DNA of 64,000 bases, from positions 326,090 through 390,089 of the forward strand of contig BMTH01000007.1 in assembly GCA_014649575.1 (NCBI GenBank), in the 5' to 3' direction. The first letter of the stretch is position 1. Every line of letters starts with the position of its first letter. The position numbers were made by a program, and so were the translations under genes. The notes beneath the pieces were generated by a model. The model did not search any database. It saw only the letters and a list, made by a program, of their open reading frames with translations, and was not told the DNA's origin. Source of the stretch: Streptomyces griseoincarnatus. Lineage in GTDB: Bacteria; Actinomycetota; Actinomycetes; Streptomycetales; Streptomycetaceae. Positions 45,011 to 54,900 of the stretch are shown piece after piece.

Positions 45011-46168
45011 CTAGCGGCCGAGTGCCTGCTGAAGGTCCTCGAGCAGGTCGTCGGCGTTCTCGATGCCGACGGACAGACGCACCAGGTCGGCCGGTACCTC
45101 CAGCTGCGAGCCGGCCACCGACGCGTGCGTCATCCGGCCCGGGTGCTCGATCAGCGACTCGACGCCGCCCAGGGACTCACCCAGGGTGAACACCTTCGCA
45201 CGGTTGCAGACCTCGACGGCCGCCTGCTCGCCGCCCTCGACGCGGAAGGAGATCATGCCGCCGAAGGAACGCATCTGCTTGGCGGCGACCTCGTGACCGG
45301 GGTGGTCGGGCAGACCCGGGTACAGCACGCTCGTGACGCGCGGGTGGCGGGTGAGCATGTCGGCGACGCGGGTCGCGTTCTCGCTGTGGCGGTCCATGCG
45401 CACCGACAGCGTCTTGGTGCCGCGCAGCACCAGCCACGAGTCGAAGGGCCCGGCTACCGCGCCCATCGCGTTCTGGTGGAACGCGAGCTCCTCGCCCAGC
45501 TCCGCGTCGGCGGTGACCAGGGCGCCGCCGACGACGTCCGAGTGGCCGCCCATGTACTTGGTCAGGGAGTGCACGACGACGTCCGCGCCGAGCGCCAGCG
45601 GCTGCTGGAGGTACGGCGTGGCGAAGGTGTTGTCGACGACCAGCCGCGCGCCGGCGTCCCGCGCCACCTGGGCGACGGCGGCGATGTCGGTGATGCCGAG
45701 CAGCGGGTTGGAGGGGGTCTCCACCCAGACGACCTTGGTCTTCGGGGTGATCGCGGCCCGCACCGCCGCCGGGTCGGAGGTGTCGGCCACCGACCACTCC
45801 ACGCCCCAGCGCGCCACGACCTTCGCGAACAGGCGGAACGTGCCGCCGTACGCGTCGTTCGGGATGACCACGTGGTCGCCGGGCGCGAGCAGCGTGCGCA
45901 ACAGGCAGTCCTCGGCCGCCAGTCCGGACGCGAACGCGAGCCCGCGGCGGCCGCCCTCGAGGGCGGCCAGGTTCTCCTCCAGCGCGGTCCTGGTCGGGTT
46001 GGCGCTGCGGCTGTACTCGTAACCGCCGCGCAGGCCTCCGACGCCGTCCTGCTTGTAGGTGGACACCTGGTAGATCGGCGGGACGACCGCGCCCGTCAGG
46101 GGGTCGGCGGTGTTGCCCGCGTGGATCGCGAGCGTCTCGAAGTGCTGACTGATGTGCCTGTCGCTCAT
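45011..46168 (-). CDS. metB: Cystathionine gamma-synthase
   Basis: A 385-residue cytosolic PLP enzyme of the Cys/Met metabolism family, joining O-acyl-homoserine and cysteine in methionine synthesis. Features include YEYSRSANPTRTALEENLAA (Tyr/Arg that bind PLP phosphate), AFASGLAAEDCLL, VVDNTFATPYLQQPL and the Schiff-base Lys in VVHSLTKYMGGHSD. PLP-family relatives with gamma-lyase activity cannot be excluded from sequence. The start ATG 46168 has no strong ribosome site. It converges on the 82-residue gene. Confidence 0.93.
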   Translation of the reverse strand: MSDRHISQHFETLAIHAGNTADPLTGAVVPPIYQVSTYKQDGVGGLRGGYEYSRSANPTRTALEENLAALEGGRRGLAFASGLAAEDCLLRTLLAPGDHVVIPNDAYGGTFRLFAKVVARWGVEWSVADTSDPAAVRAAITPKTKVVWVETPSNPLLGITDIAAVAQVARDAGARLVVDNTFATPYLQQPLALGADVVVHSLTKYMGGHSDVVGGALVTADAELGEELAFHQNAMGAVAGPFDSWLVLRGTKTLSVRMDRHSENATRVADMLTRHPRVTSVLYPGLPDHPGHEVAAKQMRSFGGMISFRVEGGEQAAVEVCNRAKVFTLGESLGGVESLIEHPGRMTHASVAGSQLEVPADLVRLSVGIENADDLLEDLQQALGR

Positions 46169-46318
46169 GCGCCCGAGGGTAGTGCGCGGAACGGTGTGAT
46201 GACGTCCGCCGCCGGTCCGGGCGGGGCGAAGGGGCCTTTTCGGGCGGGCGCCGGGGTTTTTCCACAGGTACGGGCCACGGGTTGGCCATTCGGCCGCGCG
46301 GTCTGGTTCGCTTGTGAC

Positions 46319-47437
46319 ATGGAGATTCTGTGGGTTCTGATCGCCCTCCTCATGATCGGCTTCGTGCTGCTGCCGTTCCTGCGGCGCCGGCGCGGCGCCG
46401 TGGGTCTCGTCCCGGCCGGCCACCCGGACGCGGCGGACCCGGCGAACTACGGCTTCGCGCGCCAGGAGGAGCTGGACATCCGCATGCCCGGCCCCGACCA
46501 GGACCTGCTGGACGTCCTCGACGTGGTCCAGCGCACCCAGGACTACCGCGCGGCGCAGCAGCTGCTGGCGGGCACACCCGCGGACGGCGAGCAGCGCTGG
46601 CAGCGGGTGCAGGCGTTCGCGGGCGCCGCGTCCCTGGAGCTGGCGCAGCGGCCCGGCGGGGTCTCCGAGGCGCCGGGCGGCCAGTGGCTGCGGGTGTGGC
46701 GCTCGGAGATGCCCAAGGACGCGGGCGGCGCCGCGGTCCACGCGGAGTTCCTGGTGCAGCAGGCGTGGCGCACGGCCGCGCCCGGCTCGGACGAGTTCCG
46801 GATCATCATGGAGGAGGCGAAGGCGGCGTGCGGCGAGGCCGCCCTGCTGGCCCCCGGCGACCCGGTGCCGTACATCGTGGAGCTGTCCGTGGCGCGCGGA
46901 CTCGGTTACTCGCAGCAGGAGTTCGAGCAGGTCTGGCTGAAGATCCTGGACCGCGCCCCGGCGCACATGGGCGCGCACCTGGCCGCGCTGCACTACTGGT
47001 GCGAGAAGTGGCACGGCTCTCGGCAGCAGGCGTACGACTTCGCGGAGGCCGCGGCGGCGCGGGCGCCCGAGGGGTCGCTGCTGGCCGCGATGCCGCTGTT
47101 CGCGGTGTTCGAGCACCTCCCGGAGGTGAATCTGGTCAGCGGGTTCTACCAGACCGAGGTTGTCTCCAAGGCGATACACGGCGCGCTGCACGCGGTGCAC
47201 TCGGCCCGCCCGGACGACCCGATGCTCGCGCACGCACGGCACATGCTGATCTTCTTCCTGGTGCGCTCCGAGCGCTGGGCGGAGGCCATGGGCCAGCTCG
47301 TACACGTCGACGGGCACGTCGGCGCCCTGCCGTGGACGCTCTCCCCGGACCCGGCCGCCGAGTTCGCGGTGTACCGCGCCCTGGCGGTCGCCGGCTACGA
47401 GGCGAACGGCGGCAGCCCGGCCACGCTGCCGCACTGA
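46319..47437 (+). CDS. DUF4034-like helical-repeat protein with an N-terminal membrane helix
   Basis: A 372-residue protein. Residues 1-22 form a transmembrane helix (ILWVLIALLMIGFVLLPFL) followed by an Arg stop-transfer. The cytoplasmic remainder is TPR-like helical (VQRTQDYRAAQQLLAGTP, AHMGAHLAALHYWCEKWHGS, QQAYDFAEAAAARAPEGSLL), close to what I know as DUF4034. No catalytic motif is evident. It is a stand-alone plus-strand gene between cystathionine gamma-synthase (divergent) and the kinase gene. Function is unknown. Confidence 0.75.
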   Translation: MEILWVLIALLMIGFVLLPFLRRRRGAVGLVPAGHPDAADPANYGFARQEELDIRMPGPDQDLLDVLDVVQRTQDYRAAQQLLAGTPADGEQRWQRVQAFAGAASLELAQRPGGVSEAPGGQWLRVWRSEMPKDAGGAAVHAEFLVQQAWRTAAPGSDEFRIIMEEAKAACGEAALLAPGDPVPYIVELSVARGLGYSQQEFEQVWLKILDRAPAHMGAHLAALHYWCEKWHGSRQQAYDFAEAAAARAPEGSLLAAMPLFAVFEHLPEVNLVSGFYQTEVVSKAIHGALHAVHSARPDDPMLAHARHMLIFFLVRSERWAEAMGQLVHVDGHVGALPWTLSPDPAAEFAVYRALAVAGYEANGGSPATLPH

Positions 47438-47545
47438 CGTCAACACCCGCGCGACGCCCCGGCGTTTGTCCGTATTTTGACCCGTCCGCACCCATATTCT
47501 TGACCCCTGCGAGGCCACAACGGGCCTCCGGTGGAGGAGTCGGGT

Positions 47546-48700
47546 GTGGCGAACGTGCGGGTCTACGAGCTGGCCAAGAAGGTCGGGGTCGACAGCGAGG
47601 TCGTCCTGGACAAGATGACCGAACTGGGCCACTTCGTGCGGTCGGCGTCGGCCACCGTGGAGGCGCCGGTGGTCCGGGAGCTGATCGACGCCCTGGGAGT
47701 CGTGCGGGAGACGGCCGCGTCCCTGCCCCGGGTGCCGCCGCCCGCGGCGCCGCCCGCCGGTTCGGTGCTGCGGCCGACGCACCACGAGTGGGACCCCACG
47801 TCCCGCTGGAAGCCGCTGCAGTCCTTCGACCCGCGCCGGGTCGGGCCGTACACGGTGCTGCGGCGGATCGGCAGCGGGTCGATGGGCCGGGTGTTCCTCG
47901 GGCGCACCCCGGCCGGGAGGCTGCTCGCCGTCAAGGTCGTCAAGGAGGAGCTGGCCGACGACCTGGAGTTCCGCAGGCGCTTCCAGCGTGAGGTGGCCGC
48001 CGCGCGGGGCGTGAACGGCTTCTACGCACCACCCGTCGTGGACGCGGACACCACCGGGGACATCCCCTGGCTGGCCACCGCGTACGTCTCGGCGCCGTCC
48101 CTGAAGGACCTCGTCGACGCGTGCGGGCCGCTGCCGCTGAGGGCGCTGCGCTGGGTGGCCGCACAGCTGGTCGAGGCGCTGCGCTCGGTGCACGCGGCGG
48201 ACATCGTCCACCGCGACCTCAAGCCGTCCAACGTGCTGGTCGGCGTGGACGGCCTGCGCGTGATCGACTTCGGGCTCGCCCTGGCGGCGGCCGCCGCGGC
48301 CAGCAAGCTGACCGTCGCGCACACCACGCTGGGGACGCCCGCCTTCATGTCGCCCGAGCAGGCGCTGGACGCCCGGAAGGTGACGTCCGCGAGCGACGTG
48401 TACGCGCTGGGCGCGGTGCTGGTGTTCGCCGCGACCGGGCACAGCCCGTACCCGGGCAGCGACCCGGTGCGCACCATGCTCCGCATGCAGACCGAGGCGC
48501 CCGACCTGAGCGGGGTGCCGGAGGCCTTCGTGGACGTGGTCGCGCCCTGTCTGCGGCCGGACCCGGACGGGCGCCCCGGTCTGGACGAACTGCTGGACCG
48601 CATCGTGCGGGACATGGAGCCGGGCCCGGACGGGCTGTACCGGCCCTCGGAGCTGCTGCCGCCGGCGGCCTTCGAGTTCCTCGGACTCCAGGACGTGTGA
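47546..48700 (+). CDS. Serine/threonine kinase fused to an IF-2 N-terminal-like domain
   Basis: A 384-residue protein from GTG 47546 (GGAGGAG six bases upstream). Residues 1-52 (NVRVYELAKKVGVDSEVVLD, KMTELGHFVRSASATVEAP) match the small IF2_N domain normally at the start of translation initiation factor IF-2. A Pro-rich linker follows. The PknB-type kinase runs from about 100 to 370: IGSGSMGRVFLGRTPAGRLL, the ATP Lys in AVKVVKEE, HRDLKPSNVLV, DFGLA and GTPAFMSPEQAL. All catalytic residues are present. There is no transmembrane helix or extracellular sensor, unlike most Streptomyces PknB kinases, so it should be cytosolic. The IF2_N part may target it to RNA, ribosomes or a protein partner. 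Confidence 0.9.
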   Translation: MANVRVYELAKKVGVDSEVVLDKMTELGHFVRSASATVEAPVVRELIDALGVVRETAASLPRVPPPAAPPAGSVLRPTHHEWDPTSRWKPLQSFDPRRVGPYTVLRRIGSGSMGRVFLGRTPAGRLLAVKVVKEELADDLEFRRRFQREVAAARGVNGFYAPPVVDADTTGDIPWLATAYVSAPSLKDLVDACGPLPLRALRWVAAQLVEALRSVHAADIVHRDLKPSNVLVGVDGLRVIDFGLALAAAAAASKLTVAHTTLGTPAFMSPEQALDARKVTSASDVYALGAVLVFAATGHSPYPGSDPVRTMLRMQTEAPDLSGVPEAFVDVVAPCLRPDPDGRPGLDELLDRIVRDMEPGPDGLYRPSELLPPAAFEFLGLQDV

Positions 48701-48733
48701 CGAGCGGGGACGTGCCGAAGAACGGGACGTGTG

Positions 48734-49432
48734 ATGAACGGAGCAGGAGTGCAGGAAGTCATCTACCTGTCCGACCGGAAACTCTCGCAGTTTCTGCCCG
48801 GACTGCGGTCCGCCTGGCCCCGGCAGCGGGTCAGCGTCTCCATGCCGTTCGGCGGGGTGGAGGTGGACCCGTCGCCCGGCCCCGCGTCCGACCTGTGGGG
48901 CAGGCATCTGCTGCGGGTGGTTCGCCGGGTCGAGGAGTCGGCGCGCTGGTACACGGAGGCGGGGGTGCGGCCGGGGCAGTGGATCGCCTTCGAGGCGCCG
49001 CTCAACTACTTCGTCCTGGACGGCGCCGACCCGACGATGGTGTTCTTCGCGGACGCCCCGGTGCCGGACCGCCCGGTCCGGCTGCTGCTGCACGGCTCGG
49101 TGGACCATCTGATCGCGGGTCCGCCGGCCCGCGTCACCGACGAGACCCGCCAGTCCGGCACGCTCGTGCGGAATCTGCTGGGCTCGGACGCCAGCGCGCC
49201 CGGCGCGCTGCTCGCCGCCCTCTCCGACGACCTCGGCACCGGTCCGGACGGCCGCCGCCCCTCCCTGGTCACCGCGCTCCACGCCCTGCTGGCCCGCATC
49301 GACGCCCAGACCCACCCGGAGACGGCGGCGACGATGCGCGGCTACGCCCGCGTCACCACGGGCTTCCCCGCCACGAAGCTGCCCGGCCTGCTGGTCGCGA
49401 GCCCTCTGTACGTGGAGTACACGGACGCGTGA
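48734..49432 (+). CDS. SAVMC3_10250-like hypothetical protein
   Basis: A 232-residue soluble protein 33 bases after the kinase gene, probably in the same transcript. It opens EVIYLSDRKLSQFLPGLR and contains WIAFEAPLNYFVLDGADPTM, VFFADAP and VRLLLHGSVDHLIAG, the layout I recall for Streptomyces proteins labelled SAVMC3_10250 family. No enzyme motif is evident. The start could be ATG 48734, GTG 48731, or GTG 48749 (which has GGAG seven bases upstream). Possible substrate or partner of the kinase by position only. Confidence 0.7.
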   Translation: MNGAGVQEVIYLSDRKLSQFLPGLRSAWPRQRVSVSMPFGGVEVDPSPGPASDLWGRHLLRVVRRVEESARWYTEAGVRPGQWIAFEAPLNYFVLDGADPTMVFFADAPVPDRPVRLLLHGSVDHLIAGPPARVTDETRQSGTLVRNLLGSDASAPGALLAALSDDLGTGPDGRRPSLVTALHALLARIDAQTHPETAATMRGYARVTTGFPATKLPGLLVASPLYVEYTDA

Positions 49433-49473
49433 TGTCCAGGGTCACGGCGCTTCCCGGAGGAGGGGCGGGCGGC

Positions 49474-49584
49474 TCAGGCGGTCCAGGCGGCCGGCAGGGC
49501 GTCCAGGGACAGGCCCTCCTCCTCCGGTTCCTCCGCGTCGGGAGGGGCGGGCGCGTTCTCGGGCGCGTCGGGTCCTTCCTGCAC
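49474..49584 (-). CDS. Possible 36-residue acidic peptide
   Basis: A short frame starts at GTG 49584 with a perfect AGGAGG five bases upstream. It encodes a Pro/Ala/Glu-rich peptide (EGPDAPENAPAPPDAEEPEE) ending GLSLDALPAAWTA. There are no Cys, so it is not an obvious lanthipeptide or lasso precursor. It lies after the alcohol dehydrogenase gene on the same strand. The ribosome site is the main support; homologues would be needed to confirm it. Confidence 0.35.
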   Translation of the reverse strand: MQEGPDAPENAPAPPDAEEPEEEGLSLDALPAAWTA

Positions 49585-49688
49585 CGGGGCCTCCTGGCGA
49601 CGGCTGCGGCCGGGTGGGGCCGGTCGGTGGGCTGATCGTCACCGTGCCACCTTCCCGGGCCACGGCGCAGTAGTCCGTCCGGCACCGG

Positions 49689-49716
49689 GCCGTCGCGGCG
49701 GCACGGCCGCGACGGC
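49689..49716 (-). terminator. Hairpin after the alcohol dehydrogenase gene
   Basis: A perfect 11-bp stem (49689-49699 with 49706-49716) and six-base loop, 16 bases past the adh stop on the minus strand. Confidence 0.55.
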
Positions 49717-49731
49717 ACGGTGCGCGCGGAC

Positions 49732-50772
49732 TCAGATCGTGGCCGTGTCGATCACGAAGCGGTAGCGGACGTCGCTGTTCTCGACGCGCTCGTAGGCCTC
49801 GTTGATCTCGGACGCGGCGATCAGCTCGATCTCCGCGCCGATGCCGTGCTCGGCGCAGAAGTCCAGCGTCTCCTGCGTCTCGGAGATGCCGCCGATCATC
49901 GAGCCGGCCAGCGACCGGCCGCCGCCGATCAGCGAGAACAGGTTCAGCGAGATCGGCTCCTCGGGGGCGCCCACGTTCGCCAGGGTGCCCTCGGGCTTGA
50001 GCAGCGACAGGTACGCGGCGAAGTCCAGCGGCGCCGACACCGTCGACACGATCAGGTCGAAGGAGCCGCGCAGCTCCTCGAAGGTCTTCGGGTCGCTGGT
50101 GGCGTGGTAGTGGTCGGCGCCGAGCCGCAGCCCGTCGTCCTTCTTGCGCAGGGACTGCGACAGCACCGTCACCTCGGCGCCCATCGCGTGCGCGGTCTTC
50201 ACGCCCATGTGGCCCAGGCCGCCCATGCCGACGATCGCGACCTTGCGGCCGGGGCCCGCACCGAAGCGCTTCAGCGGGGAGTACAGGGTGATGCCCGCGC
50301 ACAGCAGCGGCGCGGCGACGTCGAGGGCGAGTCCGTCGGGGATGCGCACGACGAAGTTCTCGTCGACGACGACCTTCTCGGAGTAGCCGCCGTAGGTGGG
50401 CTCACCGTCCCGGCCGATGCCGTTGTAGGTCGGGGTCTGGCCGTTCAGGCAGTACTGCTCCTTGCCCGCCCGGCACATCTCGCACTCGCGGCAGGAGTCG
50501 ACCATGCAGCCCACGCCCACCCGGTCGCCGACCTTGAACCGGGTCACGCCGGGGCCGACCTCGGAGACGACTCCCGCTATCTCGTGGCCGGGGACCATCG
50601 GGAAGATCGCCTCGCCCCAGCCCTCACGGACCTGGTGGATGTCCGAGTGGCAGATCCCGGCGAACTTGATGTCGATCAGCACGTCGTGCTCGCGGACGGC
50701 CCGCCGCTCGACGGTGGTGCGCTCCAGCGGTGCCTTGGCGGCGGGCGCGGCGTACGCGGCGACAGTGGTCAT
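49732..50772 (-). CDS. Zinc-dependent NAD(P) alcohol dehydrogenase (CAD/YahK type)
   Basis: A 346-residue MDR dehydrogenase. The catalytic zinc set begins at GICHSD (Cys about 40) with GHEIAGVV. The structural zinc Cys quartet is CRECEMCRAGKEQYC. The Rossmann motif is GMGGLGHMG (about 182-190). This is the cinnamyl-alcohol-dehydrogenase-like group reducing aldehydes with NADPH. ATG 50772 is preceded by GAGGAGGAG. It is divergent from an XRE regulator gene (177-base gap), a common regulator/oxidoreductase pairing in which the regulator controls the enzyme. Confidence 0.92.
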   Translation of the reverse strand: MTTVAAYAAPAAKAPLERTTVERRAVREHDVLIDIKFAGICHSDIHQVREGWGEAIFPMVPGHEIAGVVSEVGPGVTRFKVGDRVGVGCMVDSCRECEMCRAGKEQYCLNGQTPTYNGIGRDGEPTYGGYSEKVVVDENFVVRIPDGLALDVAAPLLCAGITLYSPLKRFGAGPGRKVAIVGMGGLGHMGVKTAHAMGAEVTVLSQSLRKKDDGLRLGADHYHATSDPKTFEELRGSFDLIVSTVSAPLDFAAYLSLLKPEGTLANVGAPEEPISLNLFSLIGGGRSLAGSMIGGISETQETLDFCAEHGIGAEIELIAASEINEAYERVENSDVRYRFVIDTATI

Positions 50773-50949
50773 ACGAAGGTTCTCCTCCTCGAAGGGTCGT
50801 GCGCCCGGGATCTCTCCTCCCGGGCCCGCACGGTGTCCAGCCTGCGACAACGGGCGGCGCGTACCCGGACTTCCCGGTTGCCTACGCACGCTGTGCCTAC
50901 CACTGGCGGGGACAGGCACGAGGTGCGTACGAACGGGCACCATGGACCT

Positions 50950-51861
50950 ATGGACGAGCACAGGGACGACCCGGCCGGCGTGCGGGGCGGCCTGGACCCG
51001 CGTGCCGAGCTGAGCGAGTTCCTGCGCACGCGGCGGGCCCGGCTGAAGCCGCGGGACGTGGGGCTGCCGGACCTCGGACGGCACCGCAGGGTGCCCGGTC
51101 TGCGCCGGGAGGAGCTGGCGCAGCTCGCCGGGGTGTCCGTGGCGTACTACACACGTCTGGAGCAGGGCAACGGGCGCAACGTGTCGGCGGAGGTCCTCGA
51201 CGCGATCGCCCGCGCGCTGCGGCTGAGCGACGCCGAGCACACGCATCTGACGCATCTCGCCCGGCCGGGCCGGCGCCGCAGGCCCCCGGAGCCCCGCAGC
51301 CGTCAGACCCGTCCGGCGCTGCGGCAGCTGCTGGAGGCGATGGAGACGGTGCCGGCGTACGTGGTGGGCCGGCGCTCGGAGATCCTCGCCTGGAACCGGA
51401 TGGCGACGGCGGTCTTCGGCGACTGGGGCGCGCTGCCGCCGCAGGAGCGCAACTGGGCGCGGATGGTCTTCCTCGACCCCGCGCACCGCGAGCTGTTCGT
51501 GGAGTGGGAGCAGAAGGCCTGCGACATGGTCGCCTATCTGCGCATGGACGCGGGACGACACCCGGACGACCCCGCGCTGTCCGCCCTGGTGGGCGAACTG
51601 TCCGTGAAGAGCGAGGAGTTCCGCACGCTGTGGGCGCGGCACGACGTCAAGGAGAAGAGCCACGGCGTGAAGCGGCTGCGGCACCCGCTGGTCGGTGAGC
51701 TGACGCTGCTGTGGGAGTCGCTCCGCCCGGCCGGGGAGGCCGAGCAGTCGCTGGTGACGTACTGCGCGGAGGCCGGGTCGCCGTCGGCCGAGGCGCTGCG
51801 CCTGCTGGGCAGCTGGAACGCGGACGCGCCGGCGGACGGGCCGCGGACACCGGCCGCCTGA
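50950..51861 (+). CDS. XRE-type regulator with MmyB-like ligand domain
   Basis: A 303-residue regulator. Residues about 20-95 form the HTH with the group signature RRVPGLRREELAQLAGVSVA, YYTRLEQGN. The C-terminal half is the MmyB-like domain (PAYVVGRRSEILAWNRMATA, NWARMVFLDPAHRELFVEWE), thought to bind fatty-acid-like ligands. It is divergent from the alcohol dehydrogenase gene and probably controls it. Followed by a long bidirectional hairpin. Confidence 0.92.
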   Translation: MDEHRDDPAGVRGGLDPRAELSEFLRTRRARLKPRDVGLPDLGRHRRVPGLRREELAQLAGVSVAYYTRLEQGNGRNVSAEVLDAIARALRLSDAEHTHLTHLARPGRRRRPPEPRSRQTRPALRQLLEAMETVPAYVVGRRSEILAWNRMATAVFGDWGALPPQERNWARMVFLDPAHRELFVEWEQKACDMVAYLRMDAGRHPDDPALSALVGELSVKSEEFRTLWARHDVKEKSHGVKRLRHPLVGELTLLWESLRPAGEAEQSLVTYCAEAGSPSAEALRLLGSWNADAPADGPRTPAA

Positions 51862-51887
51862 GAGGCGGGACGGGCAGGGAAACGGCA

Positions 51888-51923
51888 ACGGCCCGCCGGA
51901 GGCAGGCGCCTCCGGCGGGCCGT
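51888..51923. terminator. Bidirectional hairpin terminator
   Basis: A perfect 15-bp stem (51888-51902 with 51909-51923) and six-base loop, between the convergent XRE and subtilase genes (stop codons at 51861 and 51937). Confidence 0.85.
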
Positions 51924-51936
51924 CACCGGTCGCGGA

Positions 51937-54900
51937 CTACTTGCCGTAGTAGGCGTTGTGGACCGTGATCAGGGACGCGTTGCCCTTCTTGTCGGTGATC
52001 TTGGCGCGGAAGGAGACCGCCTTCCCCTTCGCGGGGTTCTTGACGGTGATCCTGCCCTTCGTGACCGTGGTCTTCTTCCAGGTCTTGCCGCCGTTGTAGG
52101 AGACGTGGACCGCCAGGGACTTGAGGTTCTTGCCCCGGGCGGCGCCTTCCACGACGACCGGGAAGGTGGCCTTCTTGCCGGCCGGGACCTTGCTGTCCAG
52201 CCCGGTGACCGCGGCGAACCGGGCCGAGGAGACGGGCAGCTGCTTCTCGCCCGACGTCTTCTTGGAGCGGAAGGTCCAGCTCGCGTCGATGCGGGTGGAC
52301 GCGGCGGCGACCTTGGCGCTCCGCCTGACCGAGGTGGTCAGCCGGTAGGCGGCGTCACCGGACGGGACGGTGAAGCCCTCCTCGCCGAACAGCGGGTCGT
52401 TGTTGGAGCCGACCTTCTTGCCGTTGCGGTAGAGGGTCGTGACGGCGGACGAGAAGTCCGAGGAGCCCGCGTGCCCCTTGCCGTCCGCGAACAGCGGAAT
52501 CAGGCCGTAGATGCTGTTGCCGTCGCGGAAGACGCCGTAGGACGAGGTGAGACGCGGGCCGAAGACGGCCGTGTTCACGGTCTCCTTGTAGGTCTTGCCG
52601 CCCTTGTAGGTCCTGCCGGCGCCGATGCTGTAGCCGGCTTCGTAGACGGGCCAGCCCTCCTCGTCGACCCCGCCGAGCTGCTCGAAGTCGAGGTCCCACG
52701 TCACGCCGTTGACCGTGGACAGGTACAGCGTGCGGGTGCTGGGCAGCTTCTGCTCCTGGGAGAAGCCGGTCGCGCCCGAGCCGCCTGGCAGCCAGCCGAA
52801 CGCGCCGACGGCGCCCTTCTTGCCGCTCGCCGCGGCGCCCATGCCGACCTGGACGGTGGCGAACTCCTTGGCCTTGAAGGCACGGGTGTAACCGGTGGCG
52901 ACCTTCTTCACCTTGCCGCCGCTGACGGCGCTGTACTGCGCCTTGGCGCCGTTGCTGAAGTGGGCGTTCCACTGCTGGCTCAGCGTGCCGTTCGTGATCT
53001 GCGGGCCGAGGTGCGCGGTGCGGAAGCCGCTGAAGCTGTCCAGCCACCAGCCGTAGGAGACCGCGCCGTCGTTCGTCTCGATCGTGAAGTCGGTCGCGGC
53101 GAACTGCGCCTTGGCGCCCTTGCCCGGCACGGTCACCTTGACCGGCTTGGCCTTGCGGGCGTCCAGCGTCACCGATGTGTTCCTGGTGACGTCCAGCCTG
53201 GGCTGCGCGAGCCAGTCGGCGCCCCGCCACTTCTCCGGGTCGGCGCCCACGAACACGCTGGCGTCCAGGACGTAACCGCCCTTGGGCACGCGCACGCTGA
53301 CCGTGCCGTCGGCCTCGTACGGCGCGTACGACCGGTCCTTGCCGAGGCCGGTGAGGCCCGACAGGTACGCCGAGTAGTTCGCGGTGGCCTTGCCGGAGCG
53401 GTCGAGGACCTTCAGCGTGACGGTGTAGGACTCGACCTCGCGCTCCACCGCGGCGGCGGTGCGCACGCTCTGGCCGGCGCCGGTGGCGACCACGTACGCC
53501 GAGTACGTGCCGTCGACCGTGCCGCCGAGGCGGGTGTCCGCGGTGACGTCCACGGAGGCCGTGCCGTTCGCCGGGACGGTCAGGGTGGAGGCGCCGAGGG
53601 TGAAGAAGCCGGCCGGGGCGGCCTTGCCCTTCGGGCCGGTCGCGGTCGACGTCAGCTTCAGCGTGACGTCCTCGGTGCCGAGGTTGCGGTAGGTGAGTTT
53701 CTTGGTGACCGGCTTGTCGTCGGCGTGCGGCCACTGCTGCACGCCGAAGCTCAGCGACACCGGCTCCGCGATCACGGTCTGCGCGATCGCCTTGTCCACC
53801 TGGACACGTCCCGAGCCCTGCTCGAACGGGGTGTACTTGCCGTCCTTGGTGGAGGCGGTCAGCGCGCCCTTCAGCTCCGTGTACTTCCACTCCGGGTGCT
53901 GTTGCTTGAGCAGCGCGGCGGCGCCCGCGACGTGCGGGGTGGCCATCGAGGTGCCGGAGATGGTCATGTAGCCGGCCGGCTTCTCGCCGACCTCCTTGGC
54001 GATCTCGTTGCCCTTCGCCGAGGCGGCCGTGATGTCCACGCCGGGGGCGGTGACGTCCGGCTTGACGGCGCCGTCGCCGAGGCGCGGGCCGGTGGAGGAG
54101 AACTCGGCGAGCTTGTCCTTGTCGTCGACGGCGCCGACGGTGAGGGCCGATTCCGCGCTGCCCGGCGAGCCGATCGACTGCGGGCCCTCGTTGCCCGCCG
54201 CGATGGCGAACAGGATGCCCTTCTCGGCGGACAGCTTGTCGACCGCCGCCTCCAGCGGGTCGGTCTCCGGGGTGTCCATGCCGCCGAGGCTCATGTTGAC
54301 GATGTCGGCGCCCTGGGCGGCCGCCCACTCCATGCCGGCGAGGATCCCGGAGTCGTCGCCGAAGCCCGAGTCGTCGAGGACCTTGCCGTTGAGGATCTTC
54401 GCGCCGGGCGCGACACCCTTGTACTTGCCCTTGGACTGTGCGCCCGTGCCGGCCGCGATGGACGCGACGTGGGTACCGTGGCCGACCACGTCACCGGTGC
54501 CGGGCGCGGAGGTGAAGTTCTTGGCCGCGGTCACCTGGCCCTTGAGGTCCGGGTGGGCCGCGTCCACACCGGTGTCCAGGACGGCGATCTTGACGCCCTT
54601 GCCGTCGTAGCCGGCCTCCCACGCCTTCGGGGTGCCGATCTGTCCGACCGAGGTGTCCAGGGACGCCTTGCGGACGCCGTCCAGCCAGACGCGGGCGACA
54701 CCGGAGGCGGTGCGGTCGCCGTCGGTGACGGCCTCCCACAGTTCGGCCGTGGCCTCGCGCGGCGTCTGCACCGCGTCAGCGTTCAGGGACGTCAGCGCCC
54801 GGCGGACCGTGCCCGCGTCGCGGACGTCGGCCTTGGCGGTCTTCGCGGCGCCCCGGTAGCCGACGATGACCTGCAGACCGCCGCGGTGCGCGGTGCGGGT

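Noticed and set aside
47461..47500. TTGACC and CATATT before the kinase gene as a promoter
   Set aside because: Spacing is about 10 bases, too short for a sigma-70-type promoter.
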